A stretch of DNA of 64,000 nt from Dermatophagoides farinae (taxonomy: Eukaryota; Arthropoda; Arachnida; Sarcoptiformes; Pyroglyphidae), in assembly GCF_024713945.1 (NCBI RefSeq), contig NC_134682.1, forward strand, positions 310,001 to 374,000, in the 5' to 3' direction. The notes beneath the pieces are model-generated. The model saw only the letters and a program-made list of their open reading frames with translations. It was not told where the DNA came from and made no database searches. Positions 1-12,411 of the stretch are shown here, piece by piece. Positions within the stretch are counted from its first letter, which is position 1. Each line of letters opens with the position of its first letter. The position numbers and the translations under genes are program-made.

Positions 1-11
1 TTACTACTTAC

Positions 12-3000
12 TTGGTACAAGCATATCTTCATTCAATGGTTGACGATTGAATGGATCAGTAGAAGCATTCAACAAGTGACGAATTATCACAGATCGGTCC
101 ATTATGTTTCCACTTGGCAATATAACCGGATCATCCATAATTGTATCCATTAATGGATCTTTATAATTTTCTGGTGCATCACTAAAATCAATTTCCATCT
201 GTTTTTTAACCTCGAGAATTTTTTCCACTTCTGATATAATCAATAAAAATGATTCAATTTTATGTTGTGATTTAATATGGATACGTTCCATTTTCGATGC
301 AGCATCTTTGAATAATTCATGACTATATGATCGTTCATCATTGGCAATGGCCTAATTAAATTTCAAAATTATTATTAGTTTGTCGGAAAAAAATTTCAAA
401 ACAAAAACCAACTTGATAAAATTTTTTGGACTTTAAATGCAAATAAATATCAGTAATCTTGTCGAGTAAATATTTGGGATCCCAACCATATTTTTCTGGA
501 TTTGGAACTTTAAGACTTTTACATTTTTTACCACAAAGCTGTTGTAGATTAAAGTTGAGCATTGCAGCCAATCTATCAATGAGTTCCTGAACAAGAAACA
601 AATTGTAACATGATTTTTGATTATTTTTTTTTCACACAAACAACTTACCACAGCTTCGAAAGGTTTTTGTACCGTTTTTGTCAGATAATGCAACATGTCA
701 ACATTCTCGACAGCCAAAATTAAAAATGAACGACATTGCCGTTCATCGAATGCTAGTTGGCGTTCACGAGTTTCTCGTTGTTCTCGTGTTTGTCTATTCC
801 AATTTTCAGGATTTTTCATGTCCTCTTTAATTTCATGAATTCGTTTCAAAGAAACCAATGCTTCATCCAACAAGAAAGTCGTGTCGTTCATCAACATGTT
901 GATGAATTTGACAAAATTTTTTCCATTATCGGCTTCATTAATAATGGCAAATTGTTGTTTTTGATTTGTCCAAAATGATTTGAATATAATACTAATATGA
1001 TAACGAATGGTAAATTTATCATAAAATTCATTCGAGGTACCAGTGATTTCAACATCAGTGTAGAATTTCATTAGAGCACGAACTAGATATTGATCGGCTA
1101 ATGGATGATTCATGATTTTTGCGTGAAATGTCGATGAATGAGTGTTGACAATTGGGCTCGATAGAAAAACAATTTCGATGAATTTTGCAGTCAAATAGGG
1201 ATTGTTTATATAATGTGGTGAACAAATGACCACTATAATGAATAGAATCAAGCATTCAAAATTGGCTGAATCATAATATGGATTTGGTGGTTCCAATATT
1301 GTCGAACAATGTTGAATAATGAAGATAAGAAAATCAGCCAAATCCTCTAGATACCAATCTGGATAACTGGCAAAAATTGGTGGTACATTTTGAGGCAATG
1401 GTAATTCCAGATCATATTCATTATCACAATTAATTAATTTCAACAAGAAATGAATAAATTGATTATAGAATATCATACAACGACCAAGGAATCGTTCGTC
1501 CAATAGGCCAGCTTCAGCACAAAGTTTTGATTTATGATATCGCAACATTTGTTCTTTATAACGACGCAGCCGATTGGATTGATCAGTCTGGTGAGCTTCA
1601 ATGAAACGATTCAATTCTCGGATGGTTCTCAAACGCCGCATATGTTTTCGGATGCATGGTATGACGCTTATATGATGTGCATATAAAGTTTGAAAAAAAC
1701 ATTGTGTCGAAAATGTTACTTCATTCCAAGCAAAATCTGGTTTTGCCATCTCTTGTTCAAGCCATTTCTCGGCTTCAGCTTGATTGAACTTGATTCGTGA
1801 ATCATCTTTTTTGATGGCCAATGGATTGTTTTGATTCATAGGAAATAATGGATCAATTTTTTCACGCTTGATTTTCACCGAAAGTAATTGTAAAACACTA
1901 GTGAGATTGGTGAAAAAGCCATCGGATGCAACAGATTTTTCATCCAAATGTAAACGTGAACGAGTACTGTTTCTCAGTAATGCTTCAGTGAAAAATTCAA
2001 CAGTTCTTGCACGACTTTTATGATTCAATAATAAAGAATGAAATATTGGATATAGTAGATCACGACGAATATAATCCAAAGTATTTTGCAGATCTATTGT
2101 CGTTTGTTTGACTACATCATGACCATTTTTACTTGGATAGTATTTATCGACAATTTTTGGCTATAAAATAATATAACAAAAAATAATTAAAGCATAGTAA
2201 AATAATGATGAAAAACTCACATCATCTTCAGCAAACACTGACAATCGCAAAAATGGTGACATGTATGCAATTTTAGAAAATTCACGACCATTCGATTCTG
2301 AAATGGTAGCCGGTAATAACCAATTTATCGTTTGAGAATTTGTTAGCTATTTGTGAAAAGTGAAAAATTACAAATCCACAATCTGATGATCAGCAACACA
2401 GGAACACTTACCAATTCACCAATTGGATAATTGGATTTTCCGACCGAAACATTACAAATCTGATTAAGTATTTGTAATGGTAATTTATGATTATCATAAA
2501 TGAATGAACAATAGGAATTCATATCTAACCAAAGATTTTGTAAAATTGGTTCAAAAATTGCTGCAAACAATGTAGGTGAATAGTGATTATAGGTGTTGAC
2601 AATAAAACTATTGATAAAATCTGGATGTAATTTTTGTGAATACAATAATTGCAGGAAATAATTTATAAGATATGAATCCGATTCCGATTGATTCATGATC
2701 AATGCAACAAAATTGATGCATTGATTTTTAATCGATGCCAATAAATCGCGAATAATTGGTGTTTCATATTTTTCCAATGTTAATTTTTCTTCTTTGTTGG
2801 CTCGATTGAATGAATCCAGCACATATGATAGGGCTAAAATATATTTATTACGATATGACATAAAATTCACGGCTTCAAAATCATTGTTCTTTTTGATTTT
2901 GAATGTTGATTGAATGATTGATTCAAAATTTTCTGGTTTAAATTTATTGAAATAAGCGAGACTATCATCAAAACTGACCGGTTGATTAATGAGATTCGTT

Positions 3001-4053
3001 ACAATTTCCATGAGAATGAATTGAATAATATTCTTGTAATCATCGGTTGGTTTGATTTTAGTTTTAAATTCTTGAAGATTTATTGTGACTGGTGAATGAA
3101 TCAATTGATCATTGTTGCCATTATTTTCATTGGAAATTTCAACATTAAATGTTTTCGATATTATATTGAAAATTGTCAACGATAAGGAATTTGATTCTTC
3201 AAATGAATCAAGAACAATATCAGATTTTGACTCGAATGAATTATCTCGTTGTCGTTTAAGATTTTCACGACGTTCTTCAATATTATCTACATCCATCTTC
3301 TCGATACGAGCATCTGAACCGCCAATATTTGGATTCATTTTATCATTGTGAGGAGTACAATCAACATCCATTGCTGATGGTGGTTCTGGATATGATGATG
3401 ATCGTTTATCCGAAACAAAATCTAAATTAACATTATATTTGAGTGATGATTCATTTCCTTGTTCAGTGTTAGCCGGGTTATTCACTCCTTGCTGTTGATG
3501 TAGGTGATGATTGAGGGTGTCGTTTCTTTTTTTATTATTATTTGCCGTCGTCTTGGTTGATGAATTACAATTCAATGGCTGTTGCTGTTGAAGAAGACTT
3601 GATTCGGCAAGCTGCGGCAACAAATTGGCAGATGTTGTCATTATTGTTGATGATGCCGCTACATTAATAGATGATTGAACTTGATGTCGTTGTTGTTGTT
3701 GTTGTTGTTGTTGTTGTCCGGCAGGGTTATTGTTATTATTATGGTATGCTCCAGCACCAGCCAATCTTGAGAGTCGTTTGCGTCGTAACTAATAGAAAGC
3801 ATATTCCAAGGTCATTATTCGTTTTAATGGCAAGAATTTACAATCGCCAAGAAAAAAAAGACAAACTTACCTCTTCAGGAGTCAATTCTCGAGATGTTTG
3901 TGGAACATAAATTTCTGGTATGATGGTATTTGCCAAATGAGATGAAGTGGATGATGATGATATTTCCGAATTGATTATTGGATTATCATTTTCACCCGAA
4001 GAATTCCCAGGAACATTTGATGGTGATGGCGACTGATCATTTGATTGATCCAT
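12..4053 (-). CDS. UBE4B: Ubiquitin conjugation factor E4 B (U-box E3/E4 ligase), 3' end outside window
   Basis: Extends ubiquitin chains on substrates; works with E2 enzymes and the p97/VCP segregase in protein quality control. Exons on the minus strand are 4053-3871, 3788-2412, 2346-2221, 2160-649, 586-413 and 351-12. All but the last close in phase 0, giving about 1237 residues before the left edge. Residues 62-72 ([11 protein letters not shown]) match the conserved N-terminal motif of animal UBE4B. A long Ser/Asn/Gln-rich disordered part follows, with a Gln run near residue 80. The Ufd2 core (about 520-1170) is very well conserved, for example around [18 protein letters not shown] and [14 protein letters not shown]. 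The U-box begins near residue 1187 ([19 protein letters not shown]). At 11-6 there is a consensus GTAAGT donor, so the in-frame stop at 4-6 lies inside an intron and the last residues are off the window. The ORF-like end PSK is therefore not the true C-terminus. The 413/412 donor (GTTGGT) is unusual. Confidence 0.95.
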
Positions 4054-7000
4054 AATTAGACTGATGATGATGTAAAACTGATGAAATGCATTAAATTGTG
4101 GATTATTATGATTAAGATTATGAATAATTGAAATACCTTTTTCGAATATATCGAGTATATTTTCGATTGAAATAAAGAAAAAAAATCACATTTGATTATG
4201 AATAGCGATGGTTATAAGAAGAATGGATTGATCACTTGGTTAAATATACGATGATAATGATAGCAAATAAAAGAGAAAAAAAAAGATGATGATGATGATG
4301 AAATCAAGTGAGAAAATTGGTTATAGAATTATAAAACTAGCATTTATTTATTACTACTATAGTGATGATATGGACTAATCGACAAAAAAAAATTGAACTA
4401 AAACCAAAATGATGATGCTTTTGTTGTTGTGTACTAAAAGACGAAAATTTTCTATATCAGAAAAAAAGAACGGCAAGGCAACACACACACACACAAAAAA
4501 CGATTTGGTGAAGATGAAATACGATTGAAACTCAACACAATATGAAGCAATGAGCATCTGACGACGACGACGATGATGATGACTATAGAAAAACTATTAC
4601 AAGTCGCACATACAAAACATACACATGATTTTTTTTCGATATCTAAATTCGAGAACAAAAAAAAATTTGTAGGCGTTGTATACACAGTGGAAAAACTTGT
4701 GATTGTGTGTTGTTTTTTTTTGCAGAATGAAAAATTCTTCCATAGAAATTCAGCAATATAGCATTGTTGTTGTTGTCGCTGTTATTGTAAATGTGGTTAT
4801 TGAATAATAACAAAAGAATTCTTTATCCAAAAGAATCGTTAAGATTTATTTACGAACCAACCTCATCATCATCATCATGAAGATGGTGATAATGATATTG
4901 AAATTGATAAAAGTCAAGTCGTGTTTTTTTTCACTCTGATGATGATGAATAATCAGTTAGCATGATACGATTTAGAATGAATTTTACTACAAACACACGT
5001 ACACACATTAAAAAAAGGCAAAGACATCATCATCAATTTAAAGAACTTGGCTTTGGCTGAATTCTTGATAATGATGGTGATTATATGACAGGATTATTGA
5101 AATATTCGTACTTGTCTTGACAAATTCAAAAGAAGAATATTCAGTTATTCTGGATTAGTAATAATTCTTTAGAATGGCAACAACAAAAACAACAAAAATT
5201 GGACAGAATTGTGGTAAACAAACAAATAAAACGATCTAATAGAAAAGCAAATGAACTTTTCAATTCAAAATGGCTGAAAATGAATTTTTTCACTTTCTTT
5301 TTATTCTTGTTTGTTGTTTACGAAATATTTGTTCAAAAAACAACAACGACGAAAAAAGGCTTTAACACGCAATTTTTTCTTTCATTGTGAATATCAAAAT
5401 CTTGCCCCATAGGGCATGACAATAACCAGAAAAATTAAAAAAGGCTGTTACCCTGGATTTCACTTTTTTTTGTGTGTTTAAAAAAACTCATTCATTTGGA
5501 TTGTATCTGGTGGGTATAGAAAACGACGACGACGCATGCGTTTTCATATGGATTCATTGAATTAATTCAAATCCATATCCGTGATATTAGAATAGAAACT
5601 GATGAATTATGGATGTTGATGATGTTTGAACATTGAAAAGGTTATTGTTCGAAAATGGTTGGCGCGCGAATATTTACAAGTTTTTTTTTCATGATCATCA
5701 TCATTCATCATTGATGAAATTAAAACCAGTTGTCGTTGTTGTCGTGAGAGAAAGATGAAATTCAAGTGCGTCTTATCCGTTTGAATACAACAACAGCAAC
5801 AACAACAACAACAACGTGATTTCATTAGAAATTGCATTGAAATGAAAGAATCTTGTGATTCATTCTTGGATTTTGTTTTAACATTTCAAATTTTGCAATT
5901 CAATGAATTAATTTGAAAAAATGATGAAATTACACGTCAAGTTTTAAATATCGATCGTTTATTTTTTTAATTAAAACTCCCATTAACAGTTGAAAAAAAA
6001 GTTTACAGTTATGTTATTTAATAATAAATGGGGTTTGTTTGCTTTTCTTTGTGGTTTATTGTCAATGATGATGTTGATATAAAAGTATGGCATACATACA
6101 TCCTGGGCTAAATTACAATACCGTCACTTCTCTCTATTCTATGACAATAATTTGTCACATTGCTAACAACTTATTTGACTAAAAATACTCACATGTAGGT
6201 GGGTAACAATCGAGATAATACTGTAAAAATATACATAGATAACATTTGACATAGAAAAAAAATCAACGTTTATCAATGTTGTTGTTGGCCAAAAAAAACC
6301 ATTTATACCGGAGGTGTTTCCATCATTGATTTGATAACATTTATCAATGATAATCAACATGAATCAATATCAAAAACAATAGTCCAAAAACAATATAATT
6401 TATATGGTTTTCTTTCGGAATTTTCGAGAATTCATTTTTAATTTGGATATGCAACAAGTCGGATTGATTGATACCGCAAATTACCTGTCCGCAAATTATT
6501 TATCGAATGTGAATGATAAACAAAAAACGAATGAATAATAATAATAAAAAACTTTATGTCATTTTTGAACAAATCGCTTGCCGTGTTGTAGATGTTCATG
6601 AAGTTGGTGATTGTCGTGGTTGTGATTCGAATACCTGTTCATTCGTGAGTATTTTTTTTTTTTTTTGTATTTTGATGAGTGAGAAATATATTTTTTTTCT
6701 CGTCATTCGTATTTTGACAAGAAAAAATCTTGCTTACTGCTGCTACACACAATACAGGCTACAGGCTGGCTGCACTGTGTTGTGGCTTCACTTGCTTTGT
6801 CCTACATTTTGTTGTTTTTTTTCCATTTTGTAAATGTACAGTGTGTCTTTATCATCATCATCATCATCATTATATATTTGTGTTATAAACAAACAGGAAA
6901 AATAGTTAATTTCAAAAAAAACCACCAAAAAATCTATAGCATCATCATCATCATCGAATCTTATTGAAGGAATAACCCAGAAAAAAAATTCTAAAAACCC

Positions 7001-7356
7001 AAATCACTGTCACACAAATACGCGATCGATCCCACCTGTTGAATCTGTGTGTATTGAATCTTTGAAATTGATTGAACCACCTGGAAAAACATTTTCCATT
7101 CAGTTCAATCTGTGTTTATCTATTTGTCAATATTCGAAAAACAATCACATCATTTGGGAAAATGGAAATCAAAATTTTTGTCTTATAGAAAATAAACCAC
7201 CAGAGAAATCTATCTAAAAAAAATCTTCTGGTTTTTTCTAGAAAATTTAAAGTCATTAAACTGTAATTGAATCCTATTGATTTACGTATCATCAATTAAT
7301 ATCATCATCAAAAAGTAGACTGTGTTAATCATCATTAACCAGAGAAACAAACGAAA
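4054..7356. other. Head-to-head intergenic region between UBE4B and the Rab11-FIP gene
   Basis: About 3.3 kb with no convincing protein. It should hold both promoters. On the minus strand an arthropod-type initiator TCAGT lies about 25-30 bases before the UBE4B start; on the plus strand TTCAGTTC lies near 7098. It contains GAT/ATC runs (4287-4300, 4861-4878), a nested inverted repeat at 5546-5578, and a short open stretch at 6556-6643 ending in a GTGAGT donor that could be a noncoding or alternative exon. Remaining open frames are low-complexity. Confidence 0.6.
5546..5578. repeat. Nested inverted repeat
   Basis: ATATGGAT at 5546-5553 and ATCCATAT at 5571-5578 flank a perfect 14-bp palindrome, TTGAATTAATTCAA, at 5557-5570, with only a 3-base bulge between. 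The whole can fold as one hairpin. Function unknown. Confidence 0.6.
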
Positions 7357-10300
7357 ATGTCGTTTATCGATGATAAAACATTGTCAGAGTATGTATTTGA
7401 TACTTTTACATTACATGTGATATTTATTAATCAAAAATGATTTTTATTTTCAATAGTTCAAGTTATAGTTTTGATCAAAATGAAGAACATTTTGAATTTA
7501 CACCACAGTTTAATGTTGGTGATAATGATGATTCAATCGATGATGATGATTGTGATGAATTTATAACCAATCACCATAATAATAATAACAATAATAATAA
7601 TTCGATATCAACTAATGGCAACAGTGGTGGTAGTAATTCATCATCATTAAAATTTATTCAACGAAATTCATTATTAAATTCCAGTTTTCGAAAGTATGTG
7701 TGTTTTTATTTTTGATTGAAACATCAAAAATTATCAATTTCAATTCATTTTTTTTTTTTTGGTCATCATCAATAGATCAACACCGATGAAAAATAAAAAT
7801 TCTCTCCATTCGTAAGTTGATTTTTTTCCGGCTTTTTTTTAAAAAAATTCAATTCATCGTTCGTTTACCTTTGTGTTCAATAATGATGATTCGACAAAAT
7901 TTTTTACTTTTTTTACTGTTACAGTAATAATTCATCAATGAATGGCATAAATAATTCACGTGGTTCACTAAGTTATGATTCCGATAATCAATTGATGATC
8001 AATGATAATAATTCAATGGAAGAATATATCATTCATCTTACGGACAAGGTAAATGAATCCAAAAATTGATTGATGAAATTTCATAAATTCATCCCATTTC
8101 GTATTTGTAGCTGAAAAAACTTCAGGATCAGGTACAATTCCTGCGTGAAGGACAACAAAAAAATGAAGAAAAATATTCTACAATGAAAAGAGAAAATTCT
8201 ACATTAAATAACAAGTAAGTTTTGCATCAATTCAAAAAAAAAAAAATCAGGCCACCATCTTGTTCAAAAAATCTTTTAACCCTTTTTTCCTTATTTCTTA
8301 CATAATAAAAAAAAAATCCAAACTAAATCTCGTAGTCGTTTTTTCCCTCTATTTTCCCCAATTCGAGGCCACCATCATCATCATCCAATTTAACAATTGT
8401 TGTTTAACATAGATATGAATATAGAGAAATTATAATCAAAAAACTTAATCTATTAGCCATCTATATAGTCTGTATATTTTGTTGTTGTCTATCATATCAA
8501 ATCTCGATGTCGTATGTTTGAATGTCTCTCTGTCTATCTTTCTGTATTTTTGTTTGTATTAGTTTATCTATGTGAAAAAAAACAAATCAAAAAAAGATCA
8601 CCATCATCATCATCATCAAAATCTTCTACAGAGAAAATTTTTTTTTTCTGCCAATAATGTTTGTATAGGTACCACTTATTGCAATTTTCAGTATATTTCT
8701 GCAGTTATACACAGAAAAAAATGATGTTTATAAATAATGATGATGAATGAATGAATGAATGAGAACCACCACATACATATCACACACAATAGGCCATTTT
8801 GTATATTCACCATATATACCTGTTGTTCTGTTCTGGTGGTTAGTTTTTTTTCTGTTGTTTATAAGCTCTAACCACCATTCAACAACGACAATTGCCATTA
8901 TAATGATGATGATGATGGTCATGAGAGCAATCGTGTGTGTATGTGTTTTGTATATGTTTGTGTAATATGTGAACAAAAAAAAAACAAAACAAAACGAAAT
9001 GGTTCGTGTTTTTTTTCTGCTGCTATGAGCTACATTTTGTTGTTTTTCGGTGGTTTTCTTGCTAAATTATCATTATCGTTGTTGTTTTTTTTTCTGTTGT
9101 ATTGATAGTTCGTTTCATTTTCATTTCAAAAGTCGTCAATGATTGTTGTGTTTGTATGTTTTTTTTTGCTTCAGGTGTTGTCGTTGTTGTTGTTGTTTTA
9201 CCAATGTTTGTGCATGAAATTTGTTTATAAAAAAAACCGAGCACATACCTGTGTATAGCAGAAAATTATCATCTGATGATGATTATATCATCGAATTCAA
9301 ATTCGAATGTTATGCATGCCATTTACATAGGTCTTTTTTCCCATTTCCATGCAATGTTCACATACAATGTGATTATTCCCTTTTCAATTTTATCTTCTCA
9401 TGATTTTGATTTAATAAAAATGTCAATGTTTTTTTCCGTTTATTTTTCCTCTCTTGTTTGACATTTTATCGTTAACGTTTTCATTGTCGTCATCGTCGTC
9501 GTTGGCATGGTCATTATCAACAAAAAAAAATTCTTAGAATCAATTATCTTGAAGAACAAATCAGAGATATTGAGTTACAATCGGAAGATAAACGTAAAGA
9601 AGTCGAACAACGCTTTCGTGATTCAATGGCTCGTTTAGAACGTGAAAAAGCACAAGAACTTGAAAATTGTGTTTCGAGAATTTGTTCATTACAAAAAGAA
9701 TCTATTGAAGCCAAAGAAGAGATAAAACGTCATCAACAAACAATTGAACGTTTACAAGATGTGCGGGAAAAATTAGAAATTGAAATCCACGATAAAAGTG
9801 ATGAAATACAATCGTTAAAAAATGAGATACGAAAATTGAAAGAAATAATACGGCTAAAAAACGAAGAACGCGATGCCATTGATTCATCATTAATCGAGGC
9901 AATTAATCATGAATTGTCTATTGAACGTAATCATCATAATTTATTCGTAAACAATAACAACAACAACAACAATCATGATCATCATAATAATCATCATTCA
10001 ATTAATCATGATATTGATAACGAAATGTATAGCAGTATTCATTCGGAATTAGAACAACAATTACGAATATTAAAAGATGAAAATAAAACATTGAAAGAGA
10101 ATAATGAAGAATTAACCGCACAACTGCTGAATAATCATTTGATTGAAGGCAAAAGCCTATTGAAAGAAGGTGAAGCCATTTCATCATTAGCTAGTGAAAT
10201 TAGTGATCTCAATTTGGAACAGGTATAGTGACCAGGAAAGACAAAAAAATATCATTTTCTAATTTCTTTAATTTCTTTTCAGCTAAAAACTGCCCTAAAA

Positions 10301-10492
10301 GAACAACAAGATGTCAATGCAAAATTACGTGCATACATTGATGGTATATTGCTCAATATTGTTGAAAATTATCCACAATTGTTGGAGGTAAAATCGAATG
10401 GTGGTGGTGGTGTTGGTGGAACAACAACAACTGTCGCTGCTAAACATCAATCACCATCAACTAATAATGGCAACCGTAGTAAACGATTGTGA
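7357..10492 (+). CDS. nuf: Class II Rab11 family-interacting protein (Nuf / RAB11FIP3-4 type)
   Basis: Effector linking Rab11 (and Arf) recycling endosomes to motors; in flies Nuf is needed for cellularisation furrow delivery. Exons 7357-7388, 7457-7693, 7776-7811, 7925-8048, 8111-8214, 9538-10222 and 10283-10492 sum to 1428 bases, 475 residues, with every junction in frame. The first 100 residues are acidic and Asn/Ser-rich. A long coiled coil runs from about residue 140 to 405, interrupted by an Asn/His-rich insert. The last exon carries the Rab11-binding segment at about 407-442, with [20 protein letters not shown], the pattern expected for class II FIPs. A Gly/Thr-rich tail follows. No EF-hands are visible, unlike human FIP3, so this resembles a shorter arthropod form. 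The start was chosen because it opens exon 1 and lies in an A-rich context (acgaaaATG). AATAAA occurs at 10848-10853. Confidence 0.87.
8215..9537 (+). other. Large intron of the Rab11-FIP gene
   Basis: A 1.3-kb intron, about twenty times longer than the other introns in this gene (about 60-115 bp). It holds only T-rich tracts, GAT/ATC repeats and short open frames without protein-like composition. It could hide an alternative first exon or enhancer; I see no direct evidence for either. Confidence 0.7.
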
Positions 10493-11006
10493 TATTAAAA
10501 ACATTTGTTTTTTTTTTGTTCATTCATTTCGTCATTATTATCCATTTCTGCAAACTTTCACTGATTTACGAAATCCAAGTTTGTCTGATTGTGATTTTTT
10601 TTCCATCCATATCAACTTCATCATATAATCATTCATCTTAGTATTATATAAAACAATCGAAAAAAGGAAAAATTCTAACCACCATCATCATCATCATCAT
10701 CATAATCATCGCCATTCAATTGTTGGATTATTTTGTTCCTGGGAGTTTTTTTTTTTGCTGAATTTGTTTTGGTTATATTTTTTTGTGTGTGTAAAAAATT
10801 ACCTATTATTTAATTTTATTTTGAAAAAAACACTAATTAAAAATTTAAATAAATTACACTTTGATATTTTTTACAAATTCAAATCCATAAATGAACATGA
10901 TCGAAACGTCCGCTAGATGTCGCCATCTATGCTCGATTTACAATCCATGCTGGATTGTTTTTTATGGCAGATTTTTTTTCAATGAAAAATTTTCAATCGA
11001 ATTTGA
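10493..11006. other. 3' UTR of Rab11-FIP and promoter of TSEN54
   Basis: No coding potential. It holds an (ATC)n run near 10682-10702, the AATAAA at 10848, and a CTCF-like block at 10907-10931, listed separately. Confidence 0.6.
10907..10931 (+). promoter_or_regulatory. Candidate CTCF-like site upstream of TSEN54
   Basis: CCGCTAGATGTCGCCATCT, about 90 bases before the TSEN54 start, stands out from AT-rich surroundings. It resembles the CTCF core (CC..[CT]AG[AG][TG]G.C.C) and contains an AGATG-tcgc-CATCT dyad. Motif resemblance only. Confidence 0.35.
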
Positions 11007-11018
11007 ATGAAATTAACC

Positions 11019-12296
11019 ATGGAAATTGAGACGACCGACGAATCCAAATCAAATCAGAATGAACGTGATTTCTTCTATGTTCGTGTGCCTAATGATGATA
11101 AATCCGATGTATCCGATAATGATGACGAACAATTGAATCAAGAGCTTGATGATGAAGAAAAAGAAATTGATTTCAATGCTCTACTTGAACAATTGAATGG
11201 AAAATATTCAAAAATACGTAATGATTTATCCGTATTGGTGGATAAGAAAAATGTTACTAAAGGTGATTGGAATTCAGAAAAACGTGTTGTACAAATCAAT
11301 GGTAAAGATTATTTGAAACAATATACGCCAAATGCTCGATGTTTAACACCATTCGAAGCATTATTCCTATTTGAATGTCGATCATTGGCCATTTATTATC
11401 AGAATATTCTGCTCAGCATAGAAGATGCTTATGAATTATTACTACAGGATAATCGTGATGTTAAGCTTTATAAAATTTTCTCTACATTATCACGAATTGG
11501 ATTCTTTGTTGTTCAACAAATTGTTTCGAAACCAGAAAATTCTGAAATTGAAAATAAGAAAGAACCAAAATCACAAGGTATCAAAAGATCAATGATCGAC
11601 GATGATCAAGAAATCGAATCGAAAAAAATCATTACATCAAATAATGGAAATTCGTCCACTAGTAACGATAATTTTGCAATTATCACAAGTATTCAACCAT
11701 TGCAGATGGAAAATATTTCCAAATTGAATAAAATGGACAAAGAATTGATACAACATTTTAAATCAAAAGATGATCTTGATGATGAATCGTCATCCTCGTC
11801 ATCGACCAGTTCATATTTATATTGTGTTAAAAAAGCAGCAAGACCAGCACAATTATCACAATTAATTCGACCATTGTATAGTGAGAAACATAAACCATTA
11901 ATACCGTTGGGTTCTATTTTTGACACTGACAGTCTATTTCGATCGATTCAACAATATGCACCAATCTGTTTTGATAATCATGATTCGAAATCCATGTTGA
12001 ATATTGATTTCAATATTTACCAATCGCAAGCAAATAAAAAACAAAACCATAAACCACTATTTTCCGTTATTGTTGTCGATGAAGATCAACCACCGCCATC
12101 GATTGAAGAGATAGGCAATTTTCGTGCACTCAATATAAGAAATGGTCCTATACTTTTTGCCTTACTTGCACAATTTACATTTAATTTTTATAGTTTTGAA
12201 ACATTCATAGCACAAAATAAATATCCACGTTTATGGGAACAATTCTATCATCATCATTATCATCATCATCATCATCATCAGAGAGGACGTCGGTAA
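11019..12296 (+). CDS. TSEN54: tRNA-splicing endonuclease subunit Sen54
   Basis: Structural subunit of the TSEN complex that cuts introns from pre-tRNAs in the nucleus. Single exon. The family signature is clear in about residues 90-165: ARCLTPFEALFLFECRSLAI, then an LSIEDAYELLL segment, then an FSTLSRIGFFVVQQ stretch. These match the Sen54 N-terminal fold (bottom-of-list helix, then the 'hlkrlGy' strand). A Ser/Lys-rich linker occupies the middle. The C-terminal lobe (about 345-405) has FSVIVVDED and ends with FNFYSFETF, as in other Sen54 proteins. The tail is a His run plus RGRR. I place the start at 11019 (accATGG, strong context); an in-frame ATG at 11007 would add four residues. About 425 residues versus 526 in human. 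It converges with the minus-strand ORF at 12412, leaving only about 115 bases between stops. Confidence 0.87.
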   Translation: MEIETTDESKSNQNERDFFYVRVPNDDKSDVSDNDDEQLNQELDDEEKEIDFNALLEQLNGKYSKIRNDLSVLVDKKNVTKGDWNSEKRVVQINGKDYLKQYTPNARCLTPFEALFLFECRSLAIYYQNILLSIEDAYELLLQDNRDVKLYKIFSTLSRIGFFVVQQIVSKPENSEIENKKEPKSQGIKRSMIDDDQEIESKKIITSNNGNSSTSNDNFAIITSIQPLQMENISKLNKMDKELIQHFKSKDDLDDESSSSSSTSSYLYCVKKAARPAQLSQLIRPLYSEKHKPLIPLGSIFDTDSLFRSIQQYAPICFDNHDSKSMLNIDFNIYQSQANKKQNHKPLFSVIVVDEDQPPPSIEEIGNFRALNIRNGPILFALLAQFTFNFYSFETFIAQNKYPRLWEQFYHHHYHHHHHHQRGRR

Positions 12297-12411
12297 ATTG
12301 TCAATTCTTTTTGTTGTTTCAGAATATTTTAAAACATATATGCACATTATACTTTTTTTTACTATCGATTATTTCATTTATTTTCAAATTAAAAATGTGA
12401 ATCATTATTAA

